Below are positions 43,877 through 56,236 of a DNA stretch of 64,000 nucleotides, in pieces. The DNA comes from Rachicladosporium sp. CCFEE 5018 (taxonomy: Eukaryota > Ascomycota > Dothideomycetes > Cladosporiales > Cladosporiaceae). Where the stretch lies: the NCBI GenBank assembly GCA_002077045.2, contig KZ111164.1:243509-307508 (forward strand), written 5' to 3'. The translations under genes were made by a program, and so were the position numbers. Within the stretch, counting starts at the first letter, position 1. Each line of letters begins with the position of its first letter. The notes beneath the pieces were generated by a model. The model saw nothing but the letters and a program-made list of their open reading frames with translations, had not been told where the DNA came from and did no database searches.

Positions 43877-45649
43877 ATGGACTACTCTGAGAAAGCTGCG
43901 CGCAGTTCAGACTACTCACCAAGCGGCTCCGGCGACCTCCCGATCTACGGGCATAGTCTCAATCGCCACCGACCATGGACTACGAGACTAATCGATAGCT
44001 TCAAGAGGGACCCGAATGCGCACGCCACTCCCTCCGGCGCCGTCGGTACTGATGGCAGAGTCTACGATGTCGAGGAGGCCGCGCAAAACACGGCGAATTC
44101 GCCACTCGCGCGCCATCTCAAAGGCCGACATCTGCAAATGATTGCAATTGGAGGCTCGATTGGCAGCGGGCTGTTCGTTGGCTCAGGTGCTGCACTTGCC
44201 AATGGCGGACCAGCGTCACTCTTTCTGGCGTACTGCATCATTGGCATCATGTTGTACTGCACGGTACATGCGCTGGGCGAGTTGGCCGTGCTGTTTCCTG
44301 TGGCTGGGTCTTTCAGTGCTTATTCGACAAGGTTCTTGGACCCGGCTTGGGGTTTCGCGATGGGCTGGAATTACGCCATGCAATGGCTCGTGGTTTTGCC
44401 ACTCGAGATTGTGGCAGCGACGCTGACGATCGAATACTGGACGAAGAAGACCATCAGCAACGATGCCTGGGTAGCAATCTTCCTGGTTTTGATCGTGGTC
44501 ATTAATCTCTTCGGCGTCAGAGGATATGGTGAAGCTGAGTTCATCTTCGCCATCATAAAAGTCGTGGCGGTTGTTGGCTGGATCATTCTCGGCATCATAT
44601 TGAACATCGGAGGCGGGCCTGATGGTAGCTACATCGGTGGGAAGTACTGGCACGATCCAGGAGCGTTCAACAATGGATTCAAGGGACTCTGCTCGGTCTT
44701 CGTCACAGCTGCGTTCGCCTTCGCGGGTACAGAGCTGGTTGGACTTGCAGCTGCTGAAACGGCAAATCCACGCAAGTCGTTACCTACTGCTATCAAGCAA
44801 GTCTTCTGGAGGATCACCCTCTTCTACATCGTCTCGTTGATACTGGTCGGATTACTCGTGCCTTACAACGATGGTAGCCTGCTTGATGGCAATAACTCCA
44901 CAGACATAACAGCGTCGCCGTTTGTCATTGCCATCTTCAACGCCGGCATCACGGGCCTGCCGTCAGTGATGAACGCAGTCATCATGATAGCAGTACTGTC
45001 GGTTGGCAACTCGTCGATATACGGCAGCTCCAGAACACTGGCCGCACTTGCAGAACAGAACCAAGCCCCAAGGATACTTGGATACATTGATCGGAAGGGA
45101 AGGCCCATAGTCGCCATCGTTCTTGCTTCAGTACTTGGGCTGCTAGCCTTCATGGCTGGTTCCTACAATTTTCAGGGTGAGGCTTTTAATTGGATGCTTG
45201 CGCTATCAGGGCTGTCCTCGATCTTTACCTGGGGCAGCATCTGCCTGGCGCATATCCGCTTCCGCTCCGCTTGGAAGAAGCAGGGGCACACTCTAGACGA
45301 GCTCGCCTTCCGCAGTCAGCCGGGCGTCTTCGGGTCTTGGCTCGGACTCATCATCAACTGCTTGGTGTTGATTACGCAGTTTTGGACTGCTGTATGGCCC
45401 ATCCATTACGGCACCAAGACTACGAAGGAGATCACCATCGGCTTCTTTCAAGCCTACCTTGCAGCGCCAGTCGTCCTTACCATGTACATTGCGTACAAGT
45501 TCTGGAAGAAGACGCCCTTCATGCGGAGTCACAATATGGATCTGCACACCGGCATCCGTGACTTGAATGTCGCGGAGCTGATAGCGGAGGAGAGGGCTGA
45601 GCGGAAGAGCTGGCCGCGATATAAGAGGACATACAAGTACTTCTGCTGA
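43877..45649 (+). CDS. General amino acid permease, YAT/AAP family (copy B)
   Basis: Intact 590-residue copy with the same TM1 motif (GGSIGSGLFVGSG) and TM6 motif (FAFAGTELVGLAAAE). The 5' third is over 99% identical to copy A. From about 44725 to the stop the DNA is strongly diverged, largely at third positions. The extracellular loop after VGLLVPY changes from TDGQLVNARSSVD to NDGSLLDGNNSTD, adding a possible N-glycosylation site (NNST), and another loop changes from GSDAFQSKA to GSYNFQGEA. Loop changes could alter regulation or specificity, but that is inference. Flanking DNA returns to the lower background divergence just after the stop. Confidence 0.92.
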   Translation: MDYSEKAARSSDYSPSGSGDLPIYGHSLNRHRPWTTRLIDSFKRDPNAHATPSGAVGTDGRVYDVEEAAQNTANSPLARHLKGRHLQMIAIGGSIGSGLFVGSGAALANGGPASLFLAYCIIGIMLYCTVHALGELAVLFPVAGSFSAYSTRFLDPAWGFAMGWNYAMQWLVVLPLEIVAATLTIEYWTKKTISNDAWVAIFLVLIVVINLFGVRGYGEAEFIFAIIKVVAVVGWIILGIILNIGGGPDGSYIGGKYWHDPGAFNNGFKGLCSVFVTAAFAFAGTELVGLAAAETANPRKSLPTAIKQVFWRITLFYIVSLILVGLLVPYNDGSLLDGNNSTDITASPFVIAIFNAGITGLPSVMNAVIMIAVLSVGNSSIYGSSRTLAALAEQNQAPRILGYIDRKGRPIVAIVLASVLGLLAFMAGSYNFQGEAFNWMLALSGLSSIFTWGSICLAHIRFRSAWKKQGHTLDELAFRSQPGVFGSWLGLIINCLVLITQFWTAVWPIHYGTKTTKEITIGFFQAYLAAPVVLTMYIAYKFWKKTPFMRSHNMDLHTGIRDLNVAELIAEERAERKSWPRYKRTYKYFC

Positions 45650-47097
45650 GATGTGATCACGACTGCATTGCTAGGAGCTTGGAGCGGGTGTATGATCATG
45701 TACCATAGATTTTAGATAGCATTCGATTAGCGTCCATCACTCTTTCGATGAATTGCCTTTCTCCTGTCGTAAAAAGTTTTCTCATTCGTCAGCTTGTTAA
45801 TTCTGATTTCCTCGTCGGCCAGTCACGAGCAGAACATGAATCTCGTCTGAAAGCTAAGGACGCCTAAGGCTCTCAGCCTCGAATTAGAGTTGCGTAGCAT
45901 GGGCCGCACTCGCGACCGCCGTACCTTGACTTCGCTTTCGCCGTTCTATTCTTCCCTTCCTTCTCGCCGACCAACACCAGAAACTGTGCAGCAGCCACGA
46001 CGTCTGTGCTACTCTTGACGGCTTCCGCGCTGCGTGGATACAACAGCGATGGCACCGAGAAGATCGCGCGCAATACTAATAATTCCAGTGCAGTTGGTGT
46101 TCAGCGCTAGCATTAGCGCTCGTGAGGCTGATCTGTCATGCATAAAGAACAAAAGCCAACGAACGCAAATCCTCATACGACGATGCGATTCGCCAGATCG
46201 CTAGCTACTTCGCAGATAGGCTCCCTCTTGCGATTCGAATAGTGCGAGTCCGGCCGCACAGCTTCTATCAAAATGCGATGACTGCGGTTGCCTATTCGCA
46301 GATCAGATCTCGGCAGCCACGAGTCCGCTCACGCCGTTAGCGACAGGCCGTCCCGGGGACCGCGTCTCTTTACGCAGATCCAGGAATCGGCTCCTTCATG
46401 TCTTTGACCTCCTGTCGCGACATCAGCCTCGTGTTCAGATTGCTTATCGACTTCATGCAGTGCTGTCACTGTCTACGCAATGACGCCTAGCATGCTTCCG
46501 CCCCTGCATGTACCCTGCAATTTACAGTCATGCTTCGCAGCGACCGCAATCAAGTGCTGTATATCGCTTCTCATTCGCTCATATCCGGATGCGCGAAGAC
46601 GTCTGCCGGGGCGGAGTTCAGGCAGGAAGCAGATGCGCTGCTTGGTATTTGCACTCATCGTTTGGCAGGACTATGACAGCGAAAGTCAAATGTAAGTGCT
46701 ATCGCTTCGACTCTATCTCACTGTATACTTCGTCTGACCTCATTTACCCTCCAACATCATCGTGTGTGCCTGCGTCCCTCGTTTGCACCAACTGCATTCA
46801 TATTGTTGTGCGCACTGCCTGCTTACTTGCTTCCTGCACTACTTCCTGTTGGTTGCGCACAGGTGCTGGGACCTCCTTCTCGCCATATACTGGACGCCGA
46901 TGTTTGCGAGATAGATCATCAGCTAGGACGCCTCGATGCGACCGGACAACTCGTTCCCTTTCCTATTGTCTGGAGTACTCCATCGTCCACGCTCCCTGGA
47001 TATAATTGCGAAACGTAGCTTGCGTCGTGGCGCCCGAACGATCGCAGTACGATGCGCCGCGAGGCGCATCAATGAAACAGGACGAAGTTACGAACTT
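45650..47097. other. Intergenic region without a supported gene (copy B)
   Basis: Counterpart of 10045-11498, several percent diverged with small indels. No frame is shared over length except the possible N-terminal extension of the bZIP gene from about 46936. Confidence 0.5.
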
Positions 47098-48026
47098 ATG
47101 TCGCATATGCAAGTGGATGCGCCTCCATCGACATCACCGGATGACTGGAGTGTTGTGACGGACGCCAATCAGCGGAGGAAAATACAGAATCGCATAGCGC
47201 AACGGAAGTTCCGTAAGTCTCATTTCACGCGTGTCTGGTGTTCTCGCTCTCCGAAGATTGCGAAGGTCTCTTGCGGTACTGTCGACTGCGCTGTCATGTG
47301 ATCTCGAGGAAATAGACTCCGAGGTGAGACAGCAGACTTCCTACACAGCGGATGTCTCGCAGGTCCTCGAGGATCAGAGTCAACGTACCGTGGCGCAGTC
47401 GACAGCAGCACAAGACACCCAGATTGAAGGAAGAGCAGACGCGTGACGGATGCTTAGTGCTCACATAATTCTCAACAGGCGATAAGGCTCGACATCAGCA
47501 GGAGGAAGCGATAAGATCGGCCGACAATCAGGCAAAAGCCGCTGGCTCGTACACACCAGTGGAACCTGACGATGTCGACACTGGTGACGAGGAAGGGCTA
47601 CCGGTGAGTCTGCCCATACACGTTCAGCACAAACCGAGTGCGCGCGCTGATCATTGTGATTTGTAGTGGGGATCACTCTCGCTGCGACATATTATCGCCA
47701 CCGGGCGTGCCAAAGAGCAGAGCTCGAGAGAGACCTCGGTGTACGCCGCGGCATCACGAGCTGGTGGCAGCTCTAGGTAAGTGGTGCCCTGGAATCGGCA
47801 CGTGCTACTACCCTTGTAATGCATCGCCGGACTGACAATCAGTAGACTTGGGCTTCACCTCGTCGATCAGTACGCTCGAAGCACCCCGGCATGGACATTC
47901 TGGCGGACAGGTAATCAGTGGCCCGCGGTCCCACCTAGTGTACAACTACCGTCACAGCGGGAGTCCATGCCGCCACTCACACGGCAGTCCAGCGGCGCTG
48001 GCGTGACGCGACATGATATGAGATGA
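47098..48026 (+). CDS. Fungal bZIP transcription factor with short zipper (copy B)
   Basis: Intact copy with the same four exons: 47098-47212, 47479-47603, 47667-47776 and 47843-48026. All donors (GTAAGT, GTGAGT, GTAAGT) and acceptors are conserved. Protein changes are few and conservative: Glu to Gln before the basic region, Gln to His in exon 2, and Ile to Leu and Ile to Met in the C-terminal tail. Low change in exons, with unchanged splice signals, supports the gene model and continued function of both copies. Confidence 0.75.
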
Positions 48027-49575
48027 TTGGAACGAGGGACGTCAGGCGGTAGCATAGCGAGGGCATCCAACAGGACATGTACATGCTTAGATATAAGGCA
48101 TGCGGCAATGCGGTGCAGGCCTGAAAGTAAGACTGGGGCCTGGGGCGTAGAGCTATCATTATGTGGCGTAAAGGTCTAGGCGGAGATGTCCGAGATGGGT
48201 GGTTTATCTGCTGGCGGATGACCATCACGTCTTTGTAAGAAGTTGGACAGCGAAAGCAATATGCTAAGTACCTCCATTTCTAAGAAGCGTGGTTCTCTTC
48301 AGCGTAGCGACTGGATGGGCCTGTGAAAGCGTCTCAGGCGTTCGGAGAAGGCGAAGGTACCGCGAAAGACCCATGATCACCGCCGTTCGCAGCGGTGTCG
48401 GCAGCCGTTGGCGAGATGCACGCAAGGACTTGCGCAATATTGCAGTACATGCCACATGCAGGCACCGAGCAGGAGCCGGCCGCGATGGAGTCGTCCAACG
48501 TCGCCACGCCGCCAACCGCAGCATGACCTGCGAACGATGTTGGTTGTTGGACTGCCTGTTGGTGGCGCCTATTTCACAGTGTCTCGGCTGGCAAAGACCA
48601 GGGTCATCGCTCTCGGACGTCGATCCCGAAGTCTGCCCAGATGTTGACTTCCACAATTGCCCTGTATCGCACCTGCCATGTCGATATCACACTGTTGCGT
48701 ATGTGACCACGTTGCATTGCAGTCTTTATGGCTAAAACCGTGGGCAAGCCAGTGACTAGATGCCACACGGAGAGTTATATTGCGCCGTCGCGCTGTCGAG
48801 AACGTGGCACAGTCTGTCGGCCATCTCAATGCTTCTTCGAGGCACGCCGAAAACGATCGTACAGCTGACTCGCAGCCACCCTAAGACCACATAATCCCGG
48901 GAAACAAATCTTGAACTGGCCAGATAAGCATAAACGATAGGTTGTCGTTCCTCCATTTGTTGTCAAGGTGGAGCAACATGTGACCTTCAATGCATGTGCG
49001 AGGCCACAACCTTCAGCACGATCAGGTCCTAAGGCTGCAATCTCCTCTGTCCAGATCCTCGGTACGCGACACTAGCTGAGTAACCTATCTGCCTTGTACT
49101 AGCAAGAGCATTCATTGCAAACTTTCATTACAATCCTACCTTTCTATGCCATAAGTCACAATGATGCAGCTCAGATCTACGCCTCCCCGCGAACCATGGC
49201 AGCCTAACGGCCGAACCATTCCGAAGTGCCTACAAGCAACCTTCTTCGAGCACCGTCCAGAAGCATCTTTGCGGCGTGGACCGTTGTGAACCCCACCTTC
49301 GAGGTCATGATCTCCCTCATCCCATGGCTCCCGTCCAGGATCGATGTGGCACGCTCTCTAACGACATGTGACTGGACCTTCGCGATGCACTACAGTTATG
49401 GCCACACCCGGGAACGCCGCGGGAATGAACCGCGAGCGGCGTCTGTCAAGTACTATGCCAGCTGCTGTCGCTGTTGGACTCATGTTGCTGTCTGCCTGAC
49501 TTCGTCGCCTTGCGCGGCGTAGTGTTTCGTTGTGGCCCATACTTAAGGTCATGATTGTGGCCTGGACATCCGAAG
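48027..49575. other. Intergenic region, copy B, with a small candidate ORF
   Basis: Counterpart of 12428-14016. At 48310/48311 copy B lacks 41 bp that copy A has. No gene other than the candidate at 49161-49289. Confidence 0.5.
49161..49289 (+). CDS. Candidate 42-residue small ORF (copy B)
   Basis: Same length and frame as 13602-13730. It begins MMQLRSTPPREPWQPNG and ends RRGPL-stop, with a synonymous change in the last codon. Preservation of frame is suggestive but weak, given the short length. Confidence 0.25.
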   Translation: MMQLRSTPPREPWQPNGRTIPKCLQATFFEHRPEASLRRGPL

Positions 49576-50884
49576 ATGGAAGTACCAAGACAGTCACCGT
49601 CAGTCTCCTCATCATTCGAAGATTCACTCATGTCCAAGAGAACTACACCGAGTGCGCCGGCCTCGGAACTTCGCAACCTCAACATCAGCAGTAGCAGCAG
49701 CGGAAGTGGGAAGCGGAGCATGCCTGTCACCACGAGAGCAATGTACCGGTCCTACGCTGCTCCACGTGACACGCCGTCGAGGACTACGGCAGGACCCTCG
49801 AGGCCAAGTCAACGATCTGGCCAGGCTGGGAGTGGCGGGGCCGCTCGACGAGCTCCGCCCAGACGAGCTGCGGCGGCAGCTGCTGCTGCAGAGCTGAGCG
49901 GAGATAGCGCCGCCGAGGAGTCGGACGATGATGACGACGAAAGCGATGAGGAGGAAGAAGATCGGCGAGCCTCCAGGTCTCCGCCTGGCGACACTTTGAT
50001 CAGACTGGGCGTATTCGAGACTTTTGCGCTGTCCGATCCCAACTATCTGACTGGCGTAGAACTTGCCCGCGCGGATGAAGGCTCCCCAGAGACAAGGTAC
50101 CCCTCCCTGACAAGCCTTCGATCCCACTCGGCTAACCCTCCCTCCAGCCAACGCCACCGCCGCCTCGCGCTCACAGTAGCCAACCAAGCCATCGCCTCCC
50201 CAGCCTTCAACGCCAGCCTCCAAGTCGTTGTTTCTGTACCTTCACGGCTCTACAGCGAACTGATGTTCGACCGTATGTCACTTCGCCTAGCCCATATCTG
50301 GTCACAGCTCACCTTGAACATCCGCAACGCTGCTCAAGGCGCAGATGTCATAACGACAGCAGCTGCGCTTCGGGACTTCACCGTCGCCGTTACAGGCGTT
50401 ACCAAGCCGCGACACTGGATTGTCGCAAGCCGCGAGACGAGGAGGGGCTACTGCTCGCTTCTCCTCACGTTGCTCGTGAACGTGGTGCAGCAGGATCGTA
50501 ATATCTACGACAGGGAGCCACATACCGCGCGACCAGTATATGCTGGTCAGCGTGCAGAACATTCGAACTTGTACCTTTGCCTCATCGGCAACCCGCCGCA
50601 TGGCGAGGATCCAGTCTTCGTCGTAGGATTGCTACGCAGTCTGGATCCGGACGGGGAGTATCTGGCCGGCAGCGCGCAGAGGATCGATGGGATATCCCAG
50701 CTCGTGCTGGACAGACACTCTGTCACTAGTGCAGATGGTCTGCGGACTAGCAGGGGCCATCCCCAACCCAGTGACGGGTTCTGGACTGCCTTGAGAGCAA
50801 TAAGAGACGGTGAGTTGAGCGCGGTACCTTATCATCACCACGAGAGCATTTACTGAACCTTCTACAGCTGTCATGCGGATATGA
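49576..50884 (+). CDS. Unknown protein with acidic low-complexity region (copy B)
   Basis: Intact copy with exons 49576-50096, 50148-50809 and 50868-50884, about 399 residues. The acidic run is kept. Read without intron 2, the two copies would end in unrelated tails (DVVP versus SAVPYHHHESIY). With splicing, both end RDAVMRx, which is strong evidence for the five-residue terminal exon. Substitutions such as Arg/Leu and Ala/Gly occur in the C-terminal half. Confidence 0.65.
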
Positions 50885-51990
50885 TCAGGACGACGGTTTG
50901 CGCTGGACTTTTCTTATTTCTTGATGGAGTTGGGAGGCTGTAGTGAACCTTGGTAATACCCACTGTGGAGGATGTTGCAGGCGTTCCGTTCGCAGCAATA
51001 CTATTGTACTGGTAAATCCTACTCTGGACTTCCACTGTCAGTTTTGTGAACCTATCCAGGACCTCTCAACCCTTCCTGGCGCCCGGTGTGAGTCCAACCC
51101 TCTGCAATCCGTTAATGCGACCCACGGCAGGTGAACACTTCTACCTCTCGCAAAGCCCGGCATACTGCAATGCTTGTGTAAGCATACTCACTATAGTAAC
51201 GCCCTGCATCCATCACGGGCGAGAGACAGACCGGAGCCGTCTCTCTCCTCAGTAGCACCACGCCTCTCGTTGACGCACAGTGCAGTGCTTTCCTGTTACG
51301 GCTGAGCTTAGCTAAGCACAACCTATGGTGCGTGAATCCGGAAGAACGTAGGTAGCACTCAGTTGGTTGTCAATATGATCGGAAAACAATGATCAAAGGC
51401 AGCTCGCATGAGCTGAAGGATAACTTGCGTAATCCAGGCAAAAGAGCAAGCTGGTGACTGTCGTTCAACATTCTCATAGCTATACTATACATAAGCGAAA
51501 GACTTTCGAAGGAAGCTCTTCTCCCCCTAACGTGACCTGACCCTTGCCCGAATCGCCACACGTCCCAAACCGTGCCCTCCAGGTACTCGTACAATGTGTT
51601 GTCCGCACATTACTGCGCCATGCATAAAAGCATCGTAAGGGCATCTTGATCTTGCTGGTCGTGGCGCCGAAATGCGCAGCTAGCACTCCTCCTTCCTGCC
51701 TCCTCTTCTCCGAATATCTGACACGCGGATAATGCTTCAGTCGTCTCGGCTGCGGCAGCGAATTGGTACACAACCACCTCTGTGAGACGCTGCCGTGTAC
51801 ATTCGCACCTTTCTCTCGCAGGTGGGGCGATTCAGCCAAGCTGCAGTGATCTCCTCCATTTTACCAATTGGAACGGTTCCGATTGATCGGAGAAACGGAG
51901 GTGTCGCTGACGCTCAGCAACACACTGAATAAGTCTGAGTCAATCCCAGCGTCGGTGAAGGGATCCCTAGTACCTTCCCCCGACGCCACC
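50885..51990. other. Convergent intergenic region with copy-B-specific segment
   Basis: 1.1 kb. From about 51680 to 51960 it does not align with copy A and is ~180 bp longer. This part includes an imperfect palindrome near 51866-51884 with arms GGAAC and GTTCC. No gene is supported. The segment forms the new 3' flank of the broken C2H2 gene. Confidence 0.5.
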
Positions 51991-53981
51991 TTAGCCTCCT
52001 ATGTCACTGCTGTAGCTATTGCCGCCGCTGCCGCCGCCCTGTGAATTCTGCTTCAGAGCGAAGACCTCGTCCTGAAGGCTGCGGATTCGTAATTCATACT
52101 CCCGTTGCATGGCATCAAACCTCCCTTCGAGGTTTCTCACATAAGTCCATAACTCGGTCGTGCCATCGGAGGGCTGGTTGTTGTTGCCTGAGAGCACATC
52201 GCGCATGCTGGAGCCAGAAGATCGACCATGCGACGATAGCGAGCCTGGTTGGGAGGACTGGTGCTGAGATGGAACTTGATGTTGCAGTGACGAGGGCCCG
52301 GGATACGAAGAGGCTTGCAAGCCTAGACGAGCTTGAGATACGGCTGCATTGCCACCGAGAGAAGGCAGCGGAGGGAGCTGGGGCTGGTTATTATTTTGGC
52401 CGTGGCTGAAATTCGAGGCTGGTTGTGGCGGTGTGCGGGTCGTCGACCCGCGGCCGAAATGCTGCTGCTGAAATTGTGTTGTAAGACTCGGCGAGCGATT
52501 CCTGTTCAGTGAAGACGAAAGGCTCGGATCGCTGACGCTCAGACGATGCTGATCAGGCGGCTGGCCTGGCGAGAGCGGCTTAGGCGACTCGGTCATTATG
52601 CCTTGCTGCTGAAACATCTGGCCTGGTGGCGGATAGCTGGAGCCGAGCGTCTGGTTGGAAGCAAAACTGGGCGCAGCTGGCGAAGATACAGCCGGCGACC
52701 CGGGATGGACGACTTGCGGAGGTGCCATGTCCCCGGGTCGAGTGTGCTGCATGGCAGGGGGAGGATATGTGCTAGAGTGCTGTCGGTAAACGTTTCGGTT
52801 CGGGTCCTGCGCGGTCTCGAGGTGAGCCCGCTTCCGGCTTGGCTCGCTGCCGCGCCGATCTTGCGCGTCGAGGTCGCCATCTTCGTCTCCAGTATACTCG
52901 ACGCCGTCCATCCCGTCGTCATCTCCGAAGAAGTCGTCATCGCCGCCTTGACTCGATCGTCGACCTGCACAGCCTCCTGGACCTTTGTTGTGGCGTGCTA
53001 GCGCATCGCCACGTGCAAATCGCCGACCGCATTTATCACATGTATGTGGTCTCTCGCCAGTGTGGAGCTTTGTATGTCGTTTGAGATCATGCAGCCTTCG
53101 GAAACGCGCATTGCAGGTTTGGCAAACATATGGCTTTTCTTGACTGTGCGTTAGCAAGTGACTTTTGAGGTTGTGATGCCGTGTGAAGTCCGTCGAGCAG
53201 TACGGGCATTTGTGTCGTTTCCCTGCTGATGCCGGTGATCGTGGACTGTCTTGACCATACCCAGGTAGACTCATTCCTCGAGACGGCCCTGATTTTGAGG
53301 ATTCTTGTGGAGGTGGCCCAGGATACGAGAACGCCTTGTTCGCGTCCTCACCACCAACGCCGAGGTGCGAGTTGTTGCTCACGTAGCTGGCCGGCTCGCC
53401 CATCTCTGCCGGCTCATCCGTGTACTGGGTTGTATTTGCGTCTCCAGCCATAGCACTAGTCGTAGCGGTCATTGCTGCACCATTGGACGTGTCCAAGGAT
53501 CCCAGACTAGTCATGCTCACCGGACTGGTCTGAAAGTTATTGCCCTGTGTTATAGTGGGTATCGTTATCTTCTCTGCCACCTTGCGCAAAGGCTCACTGA
53601 GCTTGTTCGGATTTGGTGCGTCCGATGGCCGACTGATACCCTCGTTGCCCATCAACGCCTGCATAGCTTGGACTTGCGGATTTGGACTCGTTTGACGCTC
53701 TCGCACGCTTTCCATCTGCTGTTGCTGTTTCCGCCTCTTTGCCTCTGCCATCACGGCAGCGCCTGTGAGCGGTATGGGCGACCGTCCAGTTGGATATTTG
53801 GACAGTGTCATTTAGGCGATAATGCCGAAGGCGTTAGACGATCACTCTGCAGGACTTTAGAAGACAGCAGGTTGGGATTCTCCGATCCTGTGGCAGATGA
53901 CACGTCTGCTGCTGAGGCGAGTGGACTAGGCGTGACCGGATATTCTACCTGCGGAGACCTCGTGCGCTTGGTGGTGGCCAT
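51991..53981 (-). pseudogene. C2H2 zinc-finger factor, frameshifted copy B
   Basis: From ATG 53981 the frame gives 57 residues matching copy A (MATTKRTRSPQVEYP onward) and then hits TGA at 53808-53810, caused by loss of one base next to a G-to-A change. The rest, from an overlapping ATG at 53811 (MTLSKYPTGRSP), stays open for 606 residues and keeps all three fingers and the coiled coil. A second lesion turns a Gln codon into TAA seven residues before the normal end. Internal initiation could still yield a nearly complete DNA-binding protein lacking the first ~58 residues, so loss of function is not certain. A base-call error could explain the indel but not the C-terminal stop. Confidence 0.7.
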
Positions 53982-56236
53982 GAGCTATGCTGACATTGGT
54001 GCGCACAGAGTGCACGTAAATCTCGCACTGTAAGTTCTGCCACAGGTTGAATCCCTGGCTCGTGGGGACAATGATCGTGGTGTTCAATCCTACGCTGGGC
54101 CGACTATCGTGTGGGTTGCGCGCTGAAAGCTTTGCGCGGCGGCTGCCTTGAGTGGTCCTCGCTGTGGTGACAGACAGCGGTGTCTATTACTGACAGTGCC
54201 TGACGTGTATCTTGAAGACAACACAAGTCCTATGCATGCCACAACGCGAAGTAGCAGGTATGACGTCGGCGGGATCGTGCTAACCGAAGGTAGGGGCGAT
54301 GCGACTTGCGCCAATACAACGAGTAGAGGCGGCGACAATAGCCCTGCAGTAGTCCACGGGTGTAGCAGAAGTCTGGTTATGCTAGCCAGACAGTTGTGTC
54401 GTGGTCTATCGAAGCTCTGACAGAGGCAGCGTGTTGTGGAGTGGCAGGGCCAAGCCGAGAGGCGCAGCCACAAGTACTTTGTATGTCAGCTTAGGCGCTG
54501 CTGGGGTGTGCTGTGTACTGGAGATGCGCAGATAGGCCGTGCAGCCGTCAGGATGGGCCGCGAATGCAGAGCATGAGCCTCATCACCATGTGGAGCATGG
54601 CAATGCAAGGGAAAGATTGGAAATGTGCAGCTGCCACTCGTAGCTGCCCTGGGAAAACGAGCGACAGGAACTTCGTCATCTCCAATTCTGGGTGGCTTCG
54701 ATCGGGCTAATTTTGGCCTAGCTCGCTACTCGCTCTGCTTTACGATCATCTCTCACAGTGCGATCCCTCTCGTGTCGCCTTCAAGCGTCGATATATTAGA
54801 CGAAACCTTACCATACTGTTCTTCGCCGCCGTGGTCCGAGATTTCTCGTTGCCACGTCACTACTGCCCTCATTGATACGATGCCTTCCGCGTTACCATTG
54901 GAAGGCACTGATGAGATGCTTCACCCCATACCTCAGCTGACAGCCACAATGGCAGTTCGTGCCACCGTTGCGCCGTTGAAGATCTTCACCCCTGTTACGA
55001 CTGACCGCGAAGTCTCGCCAAGCGGCGCACCCATGTGCTTGTCTCGCCATGAACCATGTTTGACCAACATTTCAAGTCCGCCACCCTTCGCAGATTTCCC
55101 GGAGCTGAATTCCATGAGTTGGGGCGTCACCTGCTGCACTGCTGCCGGAAAGCATCGTGGCTGGAGGGCTGAGCCGACAGACCTTCCGCCTCACCTGGTG
55201 GGGTCAGATCTACCTGGCCAAGACGAGTGGCGCCGAACATGTCTCGCCAGTAAGCCAGACATTCGCTCTGTCAACGTCATCCGCGTCTTCGGCACTCTTT
55301 GCTCTCTCTGCGGCATCGCCAGTTGCTCATGCGCTCCGCTGTTCGGTGAGACACTCTAATCACGAGCGGCGCGCTTTTTGAGCTCGATGTTTGAACTTTG
55401 AGTTGCGCAACGGTGGCGATCAGCCACAGCATCGAACTCTCTTTGCGCCAACCGTCATCGCGATCGTACATCCCTACATTTCGCGTGGAGTTTGATCGGG
55501 GGAACGTGTGTAGAGTTTCGGAATACACCTGACTTGCCTGACAATAATTTTGTTGCCTTGATGACGATCTTCGACCTAGCGTGTGCGCATACTTTCCCGT
55601 GGCTTGCAACGTAAATGTGGTGCACCAATTAGCTCGATCACGGCAGTACAGCGCTACACTAGGGCTCTCGTGAAAGACTGACGAGATGATGGCGGCAACG
55701 ACTCACCAGCGTAAGATGATGAACATTTTTATCTCCTTCTGGGCGCTCCGGAAAGCGGCCAGCTTGCTGTATCCGGTCACACAGTCGATCATCCATCTCC
55801 AGCCAGACGTCTGGTGTAGACCCGAAAACACAAGACCTGACTTAGCTCAAGGATATATCCTCTCAGCGGACCAGAGTGAGAAGCGAGCGGTATCGGATCG
55901 TCAACATTAATCCACTGTTCCGCTGTGCTAGAGGATCAGCTCTGAATGATGTAAACCCACATGAGCGATGTCATGACTCCTGAGGTGAAGTTGAATTAAC
56001 GTTGGTTAAGAGGTGGAAGGTACGATGATTGAGATGATTGACGCCCATGTGCCGCTCCTTCCTGGCAATTCTCATCATGATAACCTCTAGGATAATAAGT
56101 ACATCACGAAACCCCCCTATAACGCAGAGTACACGACCCGGGACTGACCAGGGCTCAGAAGTATACACGACGCAACATACTGTGCATGCATTGGTAGGCT
56201 CGGGAGGATGACTTGGTAACAGCTTTTGCGAGTCCT
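53982..56236. other. Long intergenic region without a supported gene (copy B)
   Basis: Counterpart of 18246-20513. A 244-codon frame at 54625-55359 is open only because of copy-B-specific indels; in copy A it is broken, so it is not taken as a gene. Confidence 0.5.

Noticed and set aside
54625..55359. 244-codon frame in copy B intergenic DNA
   Set aside because: In copy A the same region is broken by indels, and substitutions are not biased to third positions.
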